From DATARH01 sp963734125 (GTDB taxonomy: Bacteria; Pseudomonadota; Alphaproteobacteria; ATCC43930; CGMCC-115725): a stretch of 64,000 nt of DNA. Shown here in pieces: positions 16,073 through 26,147 of the stretch. Position 1 is the stretch's first letter. Each line of letters opens with the position of its first letter. Both the position numbers and the translations under genes were made by a program. The DNA is taken from NCBI GenBank assembly GCA_963734125.1, contig CAVTGB010000021.1, positions 99,003 to 163,002 on the forward strand, written 5' to 3'. Below the pieces are notes generated by a model. It did not search any database and was not told the origin of the DNA. It saw only the letters and a program-made list of their open reading frames with translations.

Positions 16073-18813
16073 GCGGGCGCGGCGGCGTCGCGCGCCTCGC
16101 CAACCTCACGCATCGCTACGGCAGAACGGCGGCGCTCGACGGGGTGAGCCTCACCGTGCCCGCCGGATGCCTGGTCGGACTGATCGGACCCGACGGCGTC
16201 GGCAAGTCGACGCTTTTGGGCATCCTCGCCGGCGCGCGGCGGATCCAAACCGGAACGGCCATGGTCATCGACGGCGATATTGCCGACGCCGCGCACCGCG
16301 TCGCGGTATGCCCGCGCATCGCCTACATGCCGCAAGGCCTCGGCAAGAACCTTTACCCCGATCTCAGCGTCCGCGAGAACATCGAGTTTTTTGCCCGCCT
16401 GTTCGGACAATCGCGTGGCGAACGGGAGAGCCGCATCGCCGAACTGCTCGACAGCACCGGGCTCGCGCCGTTTGTCGACCGTCCGGCAAAGAAGCTGTCG
16501 GGGGGGATGCGCCAGAAACTCGGGCTTTGTTGTTCGCTGATCCACGACCCTGATCTTTTGATCCTCGACGAGCCGACGACCGGCGTCGACCCGCTGTCGC
16601 GCCGCCAGTTCTGGGAGCTGATCGATCGGATGCGCGCGCGCCGTCCGGGGATGAGCGTCATCGTCGCGACCGCTTACATGGAAGAGGCCGAGCGCTTCGA
16701 CTGGCTGGTGGCGATGGATTGCGGCCGGGTCGTGGCGGCCGGCTCGCCGGCCAAGCTCAAAAAGACGACCGCGACGGGGACGGTCGAAGATGCCTTCATC
16801 GCCCTCATGCCGGAAAGCCGGGCCGGGCACACCGCATTGCACATACCGCCGCGCCGAATCCTCGATGCCGAGCCGGTCATTACGGCGCGCAACCTCACCT
16901 GCCGGTTCGGCGATTTCACCGCGGTCGACCGGGTCAGCTTCGCGATCGAGCGCGGCGAGATCTTCGGGTTTGTCGGGTCGAATGGCTGCGGCAAGACCAC
17001 GACGATGAAGATGCTGACCGGATTGTTGCCGCCCAGCGAAGGCGAGGCGCTCTTATTCGGCCGGCTGCTCGACGCGGGCGATCTGAAGACGCGCCATCGG
17101 GTCGGCTACATGTCGCAGTCGTTTTCGCTCTATACCGAGCTGACGGTTCGCCAGAACCTCGATCTCCACGCGCGCCTGTTCCATCTGCCGAGGGCTCGGG
17201 CCAAGGCGCGCATTGCCGAGTTGGTCGCCCGCTTCGGCCTGGCTGATTATCTCGACGATCGCCCCCTCGACCTGCCGCTCGGCATTCGCCAGCGGCTGTC
17301 GCTCGCCGTTGCCATCGTTCACCAGCCCGAAATGCTGATCCTTGACGAGCCGACCTCGGGGGTCGATCCCTTGGCGCGCGACCGCTTCTGGGAATTGCTG
17401 ATCGACCTGTCGCGCAACCAGGGCGTGACGATCTTCGTCTCGACCCATTTCATGAACGAAGCCGAGCGCTGCGACCGGGTTTCGCTGATGGATGGCGGGC
17501 GTGTGCTGGCGACCGATACCCCGGCCGGCCTGATCGCGGCGCAGGGCGCGGCAACCCTCGAAGACGCGTTCATCCGCTATCTCGAAGCGGCATCGGGCGC
17601 CGGCGCCGGTGCGGGGAGGCCGGTCGAGCGCCCACCGCCGGCGCCGCAAAGATCGGCACCCCCAGCGAGGCGGCCAACGGCATCGGCATGGTTCAGTCCG
17701 CGCCGGCTGTTCGCCTACACGATCCGCGAAGCCTTGGAGTTGTTGCGCGACCCGATACGGGTCGGCTTTGCCCTGTTCGGCACCGCCTTCCTGATGCTGA
17801 TCTTCGGATTCGGTATCTCGACCGACGTCAACAACCTGTCGTTCGCCGTGCTCGACCGCGACCAGACCCACGAAAGCCGGGCCTATCTCGAGGAATTACG
17901 GGGCTCGCCCTATTTCGCGGAGCGGCCTCGCCTTGCCGATTATGCCGATCTCCAGCGGCGCCTGCAAAACGGCGACATCGAGGCCGGCATCGAAATCCCG
18001 CCCGGCTTTGGCCGCGACATCGAGCGCGGGCGCCCGACCTGGGTCGCCGCATCGATCGACGGCGCGAGGCCGTTCATCGCCCAGACGATCCGCGGCTATC
18101 TGCAGGGCATGCACCAGCTCTACCTGGCCGATCCGGCAGTGAAGACGACGCTGCCGGCGCCACCGCAGCCCGCCGGCGTCGCGATCCGCTTCAAGTACAA
18201 CCAGGATTTCGACAGTATCTACTCGATGGTGCCGTCGACCATTTCCCTCCTGCTGGCGCTGTTCCCGGCGATCCTGATGGCGCTTGCCATCGTCCGCGAA
18301 AAGGAACTCGGCTCGATCACCAACCTCTATGTAACCCCGGTCACCCGCATCGAATTCCTGCTCGGCAAGCAGCTCCCCTACATCGCCGGCGGGATGATCA
18401 ATTTCACACTGATGTTCCTGATGGCGCTGTTCGTCTTTCAGGTGCCGCTAAAGGGCAGCTTTGCGACGTTGCTGCTCGGCGTCCTCATCTACGTCGCCGC
18501 GACGACGGCCTACGGCATGCTGATTTCGGCGTTCACCCGCACCCAGATCGCGGCCTTGTTCGGCACCGCCATCATGACCTTTCTGCCGGCGTCGCAGTTT
18601 GCCGGGATGTCGGTCCCGGTATCCTCGCTCTCGGGGATCGCGCAGATCATGGGTCGCGGCTTTCCGATGACCTATTTCCTCCCGATCAGCGTCGGCGCTT
18701 TTACGAAGGGGCTCGGGTTTCAGGACCTTTGGGTCAACCTCGCCGGATTGGCGGTCTTTGTCCCGGTGCTGACCGGGATCAGCCTCCTGCTCTTGCGCCG
18801 GCAGGAGCGATAG
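16069..18813 (+). CDS. rbbA: RbbA-type ABC transporter: two ATPase domains fused to a membrane domain
   Basis: 914 residues, close to E. coli RbbA. NBD1 has Walker A GPDGVGKST (~40-48), signature LSGGM and LLILDEPTTG. NBD2 has Walker A GSNGCGKTT (~303-311) and LILDEPTSG, but its signature is degenerate (LPLGIRQRL in place of LSGGQ). An Ala/Pro linker precedes an ABC2-type membrane domain: one helix near 565, a large external loop with KYNQDFDSIYSMVPS, then about five helices. RbbA was described as a ribosome-associated ATPase in E. coli; the membrane domain and adaptor partner argue for export. The substrate is unknown. Confidence 0.9.
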   Translation: MSGRGGVARLANLTHRYGRTAALDGVSLTVPAGCLVGLIGPDGVGKSTLLGILAGARRIQTGTAMVIDGDIADAAHRVAVCPRIAYMPQGLGKNLYPDLSVRENIEFFARLFGQSRGERESRIAELLDSTGLAPFVDRPAKKLSGGMRQKLGLCCSLIHDPDLLILDEPTTGVDPLSRRQFWELIDRMRARRPGMSVIVATAYMEEAERFDWLVAMDCGRVVAAGSPAKLKKTTATGTVEDAFIALMPESRAGHTALHIPPRRILDAEPVITARNLTCRFGDFTAVDRVSFAIERGEIFGFVGSNGCGKTTTMKMLTGLLPPSEGEALLFGRLLDAGDLKTRHRVGYMSQSFSLYTELTVRQNLDLHARLFHLPRARAKARIAELVARFGLADYLDDRPLDLPLGIRQRLSLAVAIVHQPEMLILDEPTSGVDPLARDRFWELLIDLSRNQGVTIFVSTHFMNEAERCDRVSLMDGGRVLATDTPAGLIAAQGAATLEDAFIRYLEAASGAGAGAGRPVERPPPAPQRSAPPARRPTASAWFSPRRLFAYTIREALELLRDPIRVGFALFGTAFLMLIFGFGISTDVNNLSFAVLDRDQTHESRAYLEELRGSPYFAERPRLADYADLQRRLQNGDIEAGIEIPPGFGRDIERGRPTWVAASIDGARPFIAQTIRGYLQGMHQLYLADPAVKTTLPAPPQPAGVAIRFKYNQDFDSIYSMVPSTISLLLALFPAILMALAIVREKELGSITNLYVTPVTRIEFLLGKQLPYIAGGMINFTLMFLMALFVFQVPLKGSFATLLLGVLIYVAATTAYGMLISAFTRTQIAALFGTAIMTFLPASQFAGMSVPVSSLSGIAQIMGRGFPMTYFLPISVGAFTKGLGFQDLWVNLAGLAVFVPVLTGISLLLLRRQER

Positions 18814-18823
18814 GGCGACGCCG

Positions 18824-19948
18824 ATGCAGAAAATCGCCAATATCTTCTGGCTCGGCACCAAGGAACTACGCAGCTTTGCACGCGATTACGTCCTCCTCGG
18901 ATTGGTCGTCTATGCGTTCTCGCTGGCGATCATCGCGCAAGCGCAAGGCAGCTCGCAGGAAGTGCACAACGCCTCGGTCGGCATCGTCGACGAGGACCAT
19001 TCGGAATTGTCGCGCCGGATCGCGCACGCTTTCCTTAAGCCCTACTTCCAGCCGCCGCAGCCGATCGCCGAGCGCGACATCGATCGGCTGATGAATAGCC
19101 GCAGATACACCTTTGTCGTCGACATTCCGCCGAATTTTCAGCGGGACGTTATCGGCGGGCGCCAACCGGAGATCCAGCTCGATGTCGATGCGACCGCGAT
19201 GGTCCAGGCCGGGCTCGGATCGGGCTATGCCCAAGAGATCGTCGCGACCGAGATCAACGATTTTCTCTCGCGCGCCGAAGGCACCCCGCCATCCCCAGTC
19301 AACCTAGTTGTGCGCATCGCCTTCAACCCGAATGTCGTGACGGCGTGGTTCACCGCCGTCATGGGGGTCGTCAACAGCATCACGATGCTGGCGATCATCC
19401 TGGCGGGCGCCGCCATCGTCCGCGAGCGCGAGCACGGCACGATGGACCATTTGCTGGTGATGCCGCTGACCCCGTTCGAGATCGCCATGTCCAAGGTGTG
19501 GGCCAATGGCCTGGTGATTCTCATCGCGGTCGGCCTGTCGCTTTATCTCGTCGTCCGGAGCCTGCTCGGCATCCCGATCGCCGGCTCGATCCCGCTGTTC
19601 ATGTTGGGCGTGGCCGTTTATCTGTTCTTTGCCACCGCGATCGGAATTTTTCTGGGTACGATTGCGCGCTCGATGCCGCAGCTCGGCCTGCTCTATCTTC
19701 TGGTCTACGCGCCGATGATGTTGCTGTCGGGATCCAATACGCCGCTCGAAAGCATGCCGCCGTGGCTGGCAATGGTGATGCAAGCCTCGCCGTCGACGCA
19801 CTTTGTCTCCTTCGCCCAGGCGATCCTCTACCGCGGCGCGGGCCTTGATGTGGTGTGGCCGCAGTTCCTGATCGTCGCCCTCATCGGCGGCGTGTTTTTC
19901 GCTCTCGCCCTCTTGCGCTTCCGCAAGGTCGCCGCCATCGCGCCATGA
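18824..19948 (+). CDS. yhhJ: ABC-2 type transporter permease, YhhJ-like
   Basis: 374 residues, the same size as E. coli YhhJ. One N-terminal membrane helix is followed by a large periplasmic loop and about five C-terminal helices. The ABC2 signature region is AAIVREREHGTMDHLLVMPLTPFEI. It starts ten bases after the RbbA stop with a GGAG-type ribosome site, and completes the yhiI-rbbA-yhhJ unit. It probably forms a heterodimeric channel with the membrane half of RbbA. Confidence 0.9.
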   Translation: MQKIANIFWLGTKELRSFARDYVLLGLVVYAFSLAIIAQAQGSSQEVHNASVGIVDEDHSELSRRIAHAFLKPYFQPPQPIAERDIDRLMNSRRYTFVVDIPPNFQRDVIGGRQPEIQLDVDATAMVQAGLGSGYAQEIVATEINDFLSRAEGTPPSPVNLVVRIAFNPNVVTAWFTAVMGVVNSITMLAIILAGAAIVREREHGTMDHLLVMPLTPFEIAMSKVWANGLVILIAVGLSLYLVVRSLLGIPIAGSIPLFMLGVAVYLFFATAIGIFLGTIARSMPQLGLLYLLVYAPMMLLSGSNTPLESMPPWLAMVMQASPSTHFVSFAQAILYRGAGLDVVWPQFLIVALIGGVFFALALLRFRKVAAIAP

Positions 19949-20063
19949 CGATCGCGACTACTGGCCGAGGGCCTCGCGCGTTAGTTGCGCTATGTCAATG
20001 GCGAGGAGGTGCGCGCGTACCATAATTAAGTGACGATGGGCGCTGTTCGCACGGGAACGCCTG

Positions 20064-22907
20064 ATGTTTGCACTTCTCTACCTGATCCTCGTCGTTCTCG
20101 CGGCGCTGCCGCTGGCGATGACCGTTGTGCAGAACCGGGGTAACCCGCCCTCGGTCGCTTTCATCCACCGGGTCTATCGGGATCTTGCTTACATCGCAAT
20201 GGTGGTCGTCGCGATCATCGCGTTCGAAGCGGTTTTTACGATTGCGCTGCAGAATTACTGGTTCAGCGAATTGGGCCAGCAATACCGCTACTGGCTGGCG
20301 CTGGGGCTGCGCGTCACGATATTTGCCGCGGTCTTTGGGTTCGGCGGATTGTTTATTGCGGTCAATCTGCGGGTGGTGTGCCGACCCGTGCCAATCGTGC
20401 CGCCGAGTGCACCGTGGTTTGCTGGCTTCATCGTGGCCGCGGTGGTTGCATTCGAGACAACCAGCCTATGGACGCCGCTCCTCGCCTTCCTGGGGGCGAC
20501 GCCGTCGGGCGTTAACGATCCGGTCTTCGGCAAGGATTTGTCGTTCTACCTGCTGGCGCTGCCGCTGTACGAGGGGGTGATCTATCTCGCGATCACGATC
20601 CTCGTCCTGACGATCGCCGCCTGGGCGCTGATCGGCTTCCTGTTCTACCCGCGTCCGGGACAGCCGTGGCGCTACCACAGCCGCTACCCCGCCTTGATCG
20701 ACGATGACGAAGAGGGGGCGGGGGCGCATCTGGTCGCCCTGCGGCAGGCGGCCTGGGGCGGCTGGCTTCGCCAGGGGATGGCGCTCGGCGCTCTGTTCTG
20801 CCTGTGCGCCGGGCTCGCCCTCTTTTTCGAGCGGTATCACCTCGTCATCGGCGGGCATTCACCGGTCGTCGCCGGCGCCTCCTTTGTCGACGCCCGCTTC
20901 TGGCTGCCGGCCTATACTGTGATGATCGCCTGCTGGGCCGCCGCAGCTATCGGCCTGGCGGCGGCCGCTGCGCTCCGGCGCTTCCGCCGCCGGCTCCTCG
21001 CCGCGCGCTCGCATTGGGCGGCACCGTTAGGGTTGTTCGTCGCCGTCTATCTAGCGGCGGCAGTCATTCCGACGGCGGTCGAGCATCTCTACGTCGGCCC
21101 TAATCAGATAACCCTCGAACAGCCCTATCTCCTCCGCAGCATTGCCGGCACGCGGCGCGCGTATGGGCTCGAGGGGCCCAATGTCGAAGAACAGGAATTC
21201 GCGGTTTCGGCGACCCCGCTCGCCCGTGACGACCTCGCCAAGAACGCGACCACCCTGCGCGACGCACGCATCTGGGATTGGCGCGCCCTCGAACCGCAGC
21301 TCCAGCAGATCCAGGGCCTGCGCCCGTACTACACCTTTGGCAGCGTCGATATCGACCGCTACCAGATCGACGGCGTCGAACGTCAGGTGATGATCACGGC
21401 GCGCGAACTCGATGTCGCAAAGCTGCCGGCGGCGGCGCAGGTCTGGGTCAACCTCGCGCTCAAATACACGCACGGCTATGGCGCCGTAGCCGTGCCGGTC
21501 AACGAGATCGACAGCCGCGGCAACCCGGTGCTGTGGGCGCACGACATCCCGATCCAGGCCAAGGATGGTCTCGCGGTGACGCACGGCGAGATCTACTACG
21601 GCAGGCTGACCCAGGACCGGGTTTACGTCCATACCACCGAAAAGGAATTCGACTTCCCGCGGGGCGATGCAAACGCCGAGACCATCTATGGAGGCAGGGG
21701 CGGGATCGTGCTGTCGAACCTGTGGCGCAAGCTCGTTATCGCCCACGAGTTCGACGGCCTGCGCCTCTTCATTTCGGGCTATTTCACCCCCGACAGCCGC
21801 GTGCTGATCCGCCGCAATATTGTCGAGCGGGTCGAACGGCTGGCGCCGTTCCTCACCTTCGATCACGACCCGTATATCGTCGCCGACGGCGACCATTATT
21901 CGTACATCATCGACGGCTACACGAGTTCCGAAAACTACCCATACAGCGAGGCGTATCGCGGCTCAGTGTTTGATTTTCGCGACCGCAATTACCTGCGCAA
22001 TTCGGTCAAGGCCGTCGTCGACGCCTATAACGGCTCGGTGACGTTCTACGTCTTCGGCACCGACGACCCGATCATCAAGGCCTACCGGAAGATGCTGCCA
22101 GACCTTTTCCGCGACCGCAGCGAGATGCCGGAAAACTTGCGCCGCCATATCCGCTATCCCGAGGATTTGTTCACCGTTCAGGCGGAAATGTACGGCACCT
22201 ACCACATGACCAATCCAACCACCTTCTACAACCGGGAGGATCGATGGGAGGTCCCGCGCGAGCTCTACCGCGATCGCGAGATCGAGGTTCAGCCCTATTA
22301 CGTGATGGCCGAGCTGCCGCAGGCCGACGTCCCGGAGTTCATGCTGATGCTGCCGCTGTCGGTGGCCGGCAAGAACCAGATGGCCGGCTGGCTTGCCGGC
22401 CGGTCGGACGGCGCCAATTACGGCAAGCTGGTCGCCTTTCGCTTTCCGAAAGGGCGGTTTGTCGATGGTCCGGCGCAAATCGAATCGCGGATCAATTCGG
22501 ATAGCCGGTTCTCGGGGGATTTGACGCTGTGGGACCAGCACGGCTCGCGTGTCATCCGCGGCAACCTGATCATCCTGCCGCTCAACGGCGATCAGCTGGT
22601 GGCGATCGAGCCGGTCTATATCGAGGCCGAGCAGACCAGGATACCGACGCTCGCCCGCGTCGTGTTCGGACAATTGTTGCCTGACGACCGCAAGATCGAG
22701 TGGGCGAGCACCCTGGGCGAGGCGGAAAGCCTTCTTGTCGGGATCGCTTCCGAGCAGCCGAAGGGTGCCGCCGCCGCCACCGACCTCAACCGGCTCGAAG
22801 AGGCCCGCTCGGTTTTTCGCGATATGCAGAAAGAATACGCCGCCGGCAATTTCGCCCGCTATGGCGAGTTGTTGCAACAGCTCGAAAAGATCCTGGTGCC
22901 GCCCTGA
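20064..22907 (+). CDS. UPF0182 family membrane protein
   Basis: 947 residues. About seven transmembrane helices lie in the first ~325 residues, followed by a large external domain. Family hallmarks are DPVFGKDLSFYLLALPLYE, HLYVGPNQITLEQPYLLRSI and DHDPYIVADGDHYSYIIDGY. The family (COG1615) is widespread and has no established function. The gene is monocistronic or leads the next gene, which starts 38 bases after its stop. The ATG at 20064 follows a weak GGGAACG site. Confidence 0.9.
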   Translation: MFALLYLILVVLAALPLAMTVVQNRGNPPSVAFIHRVYRDLAYIAMVVVAIIAFEAVFTIALQNYWFSELGQQYRYWLALGLRVTIFAAVFGFGGLFIAVNLRVVCRPVPIVPPSAPWFAGFIVAAVVAFETTSLWTPLLAFLGATPSGVNDPVFGKDLSFYLLALPLYEGVIYLAITILVLTIAAWALIGFLFYPRPGQPWRYHSRYPALIDDDEEGAGAHLVALRQAAWGGWLRQGMALGALFCLCAGLALFFERYHLVIGGHSPVVAGASFVDARFWLPAYTVMIACWAAAAIGLAAAAALRRFRRRLLAARSHWAAPLGLFVAVYLAAAVIPTAVEHLYVGPNQITLEQPYLLRSIAGTRRAYGLEGPNVEEQEFAVSATPLARDDLAKNATTLRDARIWDWRALEPQLQQIQGLRPYYTFGSVDIDRYQIDGVERQVMITARELDVAKLPAAAQVWVNLALKYTHGYGAVAVPVNEIDSRGNPVLWAHDIPIQAKDGLAVTHGEIYYGRLTQDRVYVHTTEKEFDFPRGDANAETIYGGRGGIVLSNLWRKLVIAHEFDGLRLFISGYFTPDSRVLIRRNIVERVERLAPFLTFDHDPYIVADGDHYSYIIDGYTSSENYPYSEAYRGSVFDFRDRNYLRNSVKAVVDAYNGSVTFYVFGTDDPIIKAYRKMLPDLFRDRSEMPENLRRHIRYPEDLFTVQAEMYGTYHMTNPTTFYNREDRWEVPRELYRDREIEVQPYYVMAELPQADVPEFMLMLPLSVAGKNQMAGWLAGRSDGANYGKLVAFRFPKGRFVDGPAQIESRINSDSRFSGDLTLWDQHGSRVIRGNLIILPLNGDQLVAIEPVYIEAEQTRIPTLARVVFGQLLPDDRKIEWASTLGEAESLLVGIASEQPKGAAAATDLNRLEEARSVFRDMQKEYAAGNFARYGELLQQLEKILVPP

Positions 22908-22945
22908 GAGGAGTGGCGCCCGCCCTGTGATGGGAACCTGGCCCG

Positions 22946-25669
22946 ATGTCCGTCCGCAATTTCGACAAGCTCTTCAAACCGCGCTCGGTCGCGTTGATCG
23001 GGGCTACGGACCGGGCGGGCTCAGTCGGCGCCGTCGTCCTGCGCAACCTGCGCCGCGCCGGCTTTCGCGGCGAATTACTTTTGGTGAACCCGCATCATCA
23101 AATGCTCGACGGGCTGCCGGTCTACCCAGACGTGGCGAGCCTGCCGCGGGCGCCCGATCTGGCCGTCATCGTCACCCCGCCCAACACCGTCCCCGGCCTC
23201 ATCGCCGAGCTCGGTGCCGGCGGCACGAAAGCTGCCGTCGTCATCACTGCCGGCTTTGCCGAGCTGGGCGATTCCGGCCGAGCGCTGCAGCAGGCCGCGC
23301 TCGACGCGGCCCAGCCGCATCTAGTGCGCCTGGTCGGTCCCAATTGCGTCGGCATCATGCTGCCGCTCTTGGGGCTCGACGCCAGCTTCTCGCATCTCGC
23401 CCCGCCGGCGGGCGATATCGCCTTTGTCAGCCAATCGGGCGCCATGGTCACCGCGATCCTCGACTGGGCGGCGCCACGCGGCATTGGCTTCAGTCATGTC
23501 GTCTCGCTGGGTGACATGGCCGATGTCGATTTCGGCGACATGCTCGACTATCTCGCCGCCGACGCCGACACGCGCGCGATCCTCCTCTATGCCGAGGGCA
23601 TCACCCGCGGCCGCAAATTCATGTCGGCGGCGCGTGCCGCTGCCCGCGGGAAGCCGGTCCTGGTCTTGAAGGCAGGCCGTTCGAGCGCCGGTGCGCGGGC
23701 GGCAGCGTCGCATACCGGGATGCTGGCCGGGAGCGATGGGGTCTATGACGCAGCCTTCCGCCGCGCCGGGATGCTGCGCGTCGATACGATCGCCGAGTTG
23801 TTTGATGCCGCCGAAACGCTGGCGCTGACGCGCGAACAGGCGGGCGAGAGGCTGGCAATCGTGACCAATGGCGGCGGCGCCGGCGTCCTCGCCACCGACG
23901 CCCTCGAAGCGGCGGGCGGCCTGCTGGCGTCACTCGAACCCGAAACCGTAGCGCAGCTCGACCGGGTGCTGCCGCGGACCTGGAGCCACGGCAATCCCGT
24001 CGACATCATCGGCGATGCTTCGGGGAAGCGCTATGCCGATACGCTTGAGGTGCTGCTGGCCGACCGCGGCATCGATGCGTTCCTCGTGCTCAATTGCCCG
24101 ACCGCGCTTGCCGAACCCGAAGAGGCGGCGCGCGCGGTTATCGACACTATCGCCTCGGCCCCGCGGGAGATGTTGCGCGACCGCAACATCTTCACCGCCT
24201 GGCTCGGCGAGCATTCGGCGGCGGCGGCGCGCCAACGCTTCAGCGCCGGGCGGATCGCGACCTACGAAACCCCTGAGGCGGCGGTCGCCGGCTTCCTGCA
24301 CCGTGTCAGGTACCAGCACAACCGGATGCTCTTGATGGAAACCCCACCCGTGCGTCCCGATCCCTTCGAGCCCGATGTCGACGCCGCGCGAGCGGTCATC
24401 GCCAACGTCATTCGCCGCGGCGGATCCTGGCTCGGCGCCGAAGAGGCGGCTGATGTGCTCGCGGCCTACGGCATTCCGCAACCGCTTGCCAAGAACGCCG
24501 TCGATGGCGATGAGGCCGCGGCGGCGGCGGCCGGGATCGGCTTTCCGGTGGCCCTCAAGATCCGCTCGCGCGACATCACCCATAAAAGCGATGTTGGCGG
24601 TATCGCGCTCGATCTTCCTGACGAGACCGCCGTCCGCACAGCGGCGGCCGCGCTCTTTGCGCGGGTCAAGGCGGCGCGGCCCGAGGCCCGCATCGATGGC
24701 CTCACCGTGCAGCAGATGGTCCGGCGGCCCGGCGCCGTCGAACTCCTGGTCGGCCTCAGCGAGGACGCAGTCTTTGGCCCCGTCATCGTGTTCGGCCAGG
24801 GCGGCACCGCGGTCGAAGTTGTGCGGGACAGCGCGATCGCGTTACCGCCCCTCAACCTCCTTCTGGCGCGCGCACAAATGCAACAGACGCGGGTCTGGCG
24901 GTTGCTGCAAGCCTATCGCGGCAAGCCGGCCGTCGCGATCGACGCCATTGCCGAAGCGTTGATCCGGATGGGTCAACTCGCGGCCGATCATGCCGAGATC
25001 CGCGAGCTCGACATTAACCCGCTCTTGGCCGACGAGGCCGGGATCGTCCCGCTCGATGCGCGCATCCGGGTCGCTGCGGCAACTGTGAGCGGCGCGGCGC
25101 GGCTGGCGATTGCGCCCTATCCCGAACACCTCGCAAGCAATGAGCAAACCCGCGACGGCACGATCGTGCAGTTGCGACCGGTGCGGCCGGAGGACGAGCC
25201 GCTATTGCATGACCTCGCCGCCCATATGACCCCCGAGGACCTGAGGCTACGCTTCTTCACGCCGGTCCACGGCCTCACCCACGCGGTCGCGGCGCGGCTG
25301 ACGCAAATCGACTACGACCGCGAGATGGCGCTGTTGGCGCAGCACGACGGCACCGTGCTCGGGATCGCGCATTTTTTCGCCGATCCGGACCGCCAGAGCG
25401 CCGAATACGCGATCGCCGTACGCACCGATTGGCAGGGACGCGGCATCGGCTACGTGTTGATGACGCGGCTCATCGACCTCGCGCGGCAAAGCGGCATCGG
25501 CGAACTGGTCGGCGAGGTCCTGTGCGAGAATAGGGCGATGCTGGAGATGTGCGAGGCGCTCGGCTTCACGATCGCGGCGGACCCGGAGGACGAGGCCCTC
25601 AGGCAGGTGCGCAAGCGCCTCGCGTCCGCAGAACCCGCCTTGGGAACTGGCGCCCAAGCCAGGCTTTGA
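22946..25669 (+). CDS. NDP-forming acyl-CoA synthetase fused to GNAT acetyltransferase (Pat-like)
   Basis: 907 residues. Order: CoA-binding Rossmann domain (~1-130, ALIGATDRAGSVG), succinyl-CoA ligase-like domain (~150-450, with the phosphohistidine candidate in ASHTGMLAGSD), ATP-grasp domain (~475-700, VALKIRSRDITHKSDVGGI) and C-terminal GNAT domain (~735-890, VRTDWQGRGIGYVLMTRLI). This is the E. coli PatZ / Salmonella Pat architecture, a protein lysine acetyltransferase that controls acyl-CoA synthetases. Whether the synthetase half keeps activity cannot be judged here. The gene is intact. Confidence 0.9.
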   Translation: MSVRNFDKLFKPRSVALIGATDRAGSVGAVVLRNLRRAGFRGELLLVNPHHQMLDGLPVYPDVASLPRAPDLAVIVTPPNTVPGLIAELGAGGTKAAVVITAGFAELGDSGRALQQAALDAAQPHLVRLVGPNCVGIMLPLLGLDASFSHLAPPAGDIAFVSQSGAMVTAILDWAAPRGIGFSHVVSLGDMADVDFGDMLDYLAADADTRAILLYAEGITRGRKFMSAARAAARGKPVLVLKAGRSSAGARAAASHTGMLAGSDGVYDAAFRRAGMLRVDTIAELFDAAETLALTREQAGERLAIVTNGGGAGVLATDALEAAGGLLASLEPETVAQLDRVLPRTWSHGNPVDIIGDASGKRYADTLEVLLADRGIDAFLVLNCPTALAEPEEAARAVIDTIASAPREMLRDRNIFTAWLGEHSAAAARQRFSAGRIATYETPEAAVAGFLHRVRYQHNRMLLMETPPVRPDPFEPDVDAARAVIANVIRRGGSWLGAEEAADVLAAYGIPQPLAKNAVDGDEAAAAAAGIGFPVALKIRSRDITHKSDVGGIALDLPDETAVRTAAAALFARVKAARPEARIDGLTVQQMVRRPGAVELLVGLSEDAVFGPVIVFGQGGTAVEVVRDSAIALPPLNLLLARAQMQQTRVWRLLQAYRGKPAVAIDAIAEALIRMGQLAADHAEIRELDINPLLADEAGIVPLDARIRVAAATVSGAARLAIAPYPEHLASNEQTRDGTIVQLRPVRPEDEPLLHDLAAHMTPEDLRLRFFTPVHGLTHAVAARLTQIDYDREMALLAQHDGTVLGIAHFFADPDRQSAEYAIAVRTDWQGRGIGYVLMTRLIDLARQSGIGELVGEVLCENRAMLEMCEALGFTIAADPEDEALRQVRKRLASAEPALGTGAQARL

Positions 25670-25698
25670 GCCTGAATTGGCGATCGATCCCGAGCCCG

Positions 25699-25977
25699 TC
25701 AGTGCTCCCAGCGGCGGGCAGCCATCGCCCGCTCGATGCGTGTTTTGGCGAGATCCTGCGCGGCGATGCGGGGCAGCATCCCGCCGGATCGTGCGGCGCG
25801 GGCGAGGCGGAACGCCTCTTCGGTGCTGACATCAGGCGCCATGCGTACGCCGCCGACCGCCGGGCCGCAGGCGATGTTGTCGATCGCGACGATGGCCTTG
25901 AGGCCGACCGCCGGACGCCAGATGTGGACGAGCTTCAGCGGCCCGAGCTCGTCGGCAAAGCGAAATGCGTTTTCCAT
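25699..25977 (-). pseudogene. Internally deleted Glu/Leu/Phe/Val dehydrogenase remnant
   Basis: 92 residues. The N-terminal ~60 match the dimerisation domain start of amino-acid dehydrogenases (IVAIDNIACGPAVGGVRMAP, then DVSTEEAFRLARA). The last ~30 (MLPRIAAQDLAKTRIERAM) resemble the extreme C-terminus of the same family. The lysine catalytic region and the whole NAD domain are missing, yet the frame is continuous. It is probably the scar of an in-frame deletion of about 270-300 codons. No catalytic function is possible. Confidence 0.65.
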
Positions 25978-26147
25978 TGGTGTCCTCGATTTGCGACCGC
26001 GCGCGACGTCCTTTTCAGCGAGCGAAGGTTCCCATGCCCCAATGCAAGGGGCCGTTCATGATCCCGTCGCTCATCATGTTCCACATGACGATCGCCCCTT
26101 ATGGCGGCGGTTTTTATAGCCGTCCGGTTACCGCTCGAGTTGCACCG

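Noticed and set aside
17688..19091. 467-codon open frame inside rbbA
   Set aside because: It overlaps rbbA and yhhJ in a shifted frame; both of those have full family motifs and correct lengths.
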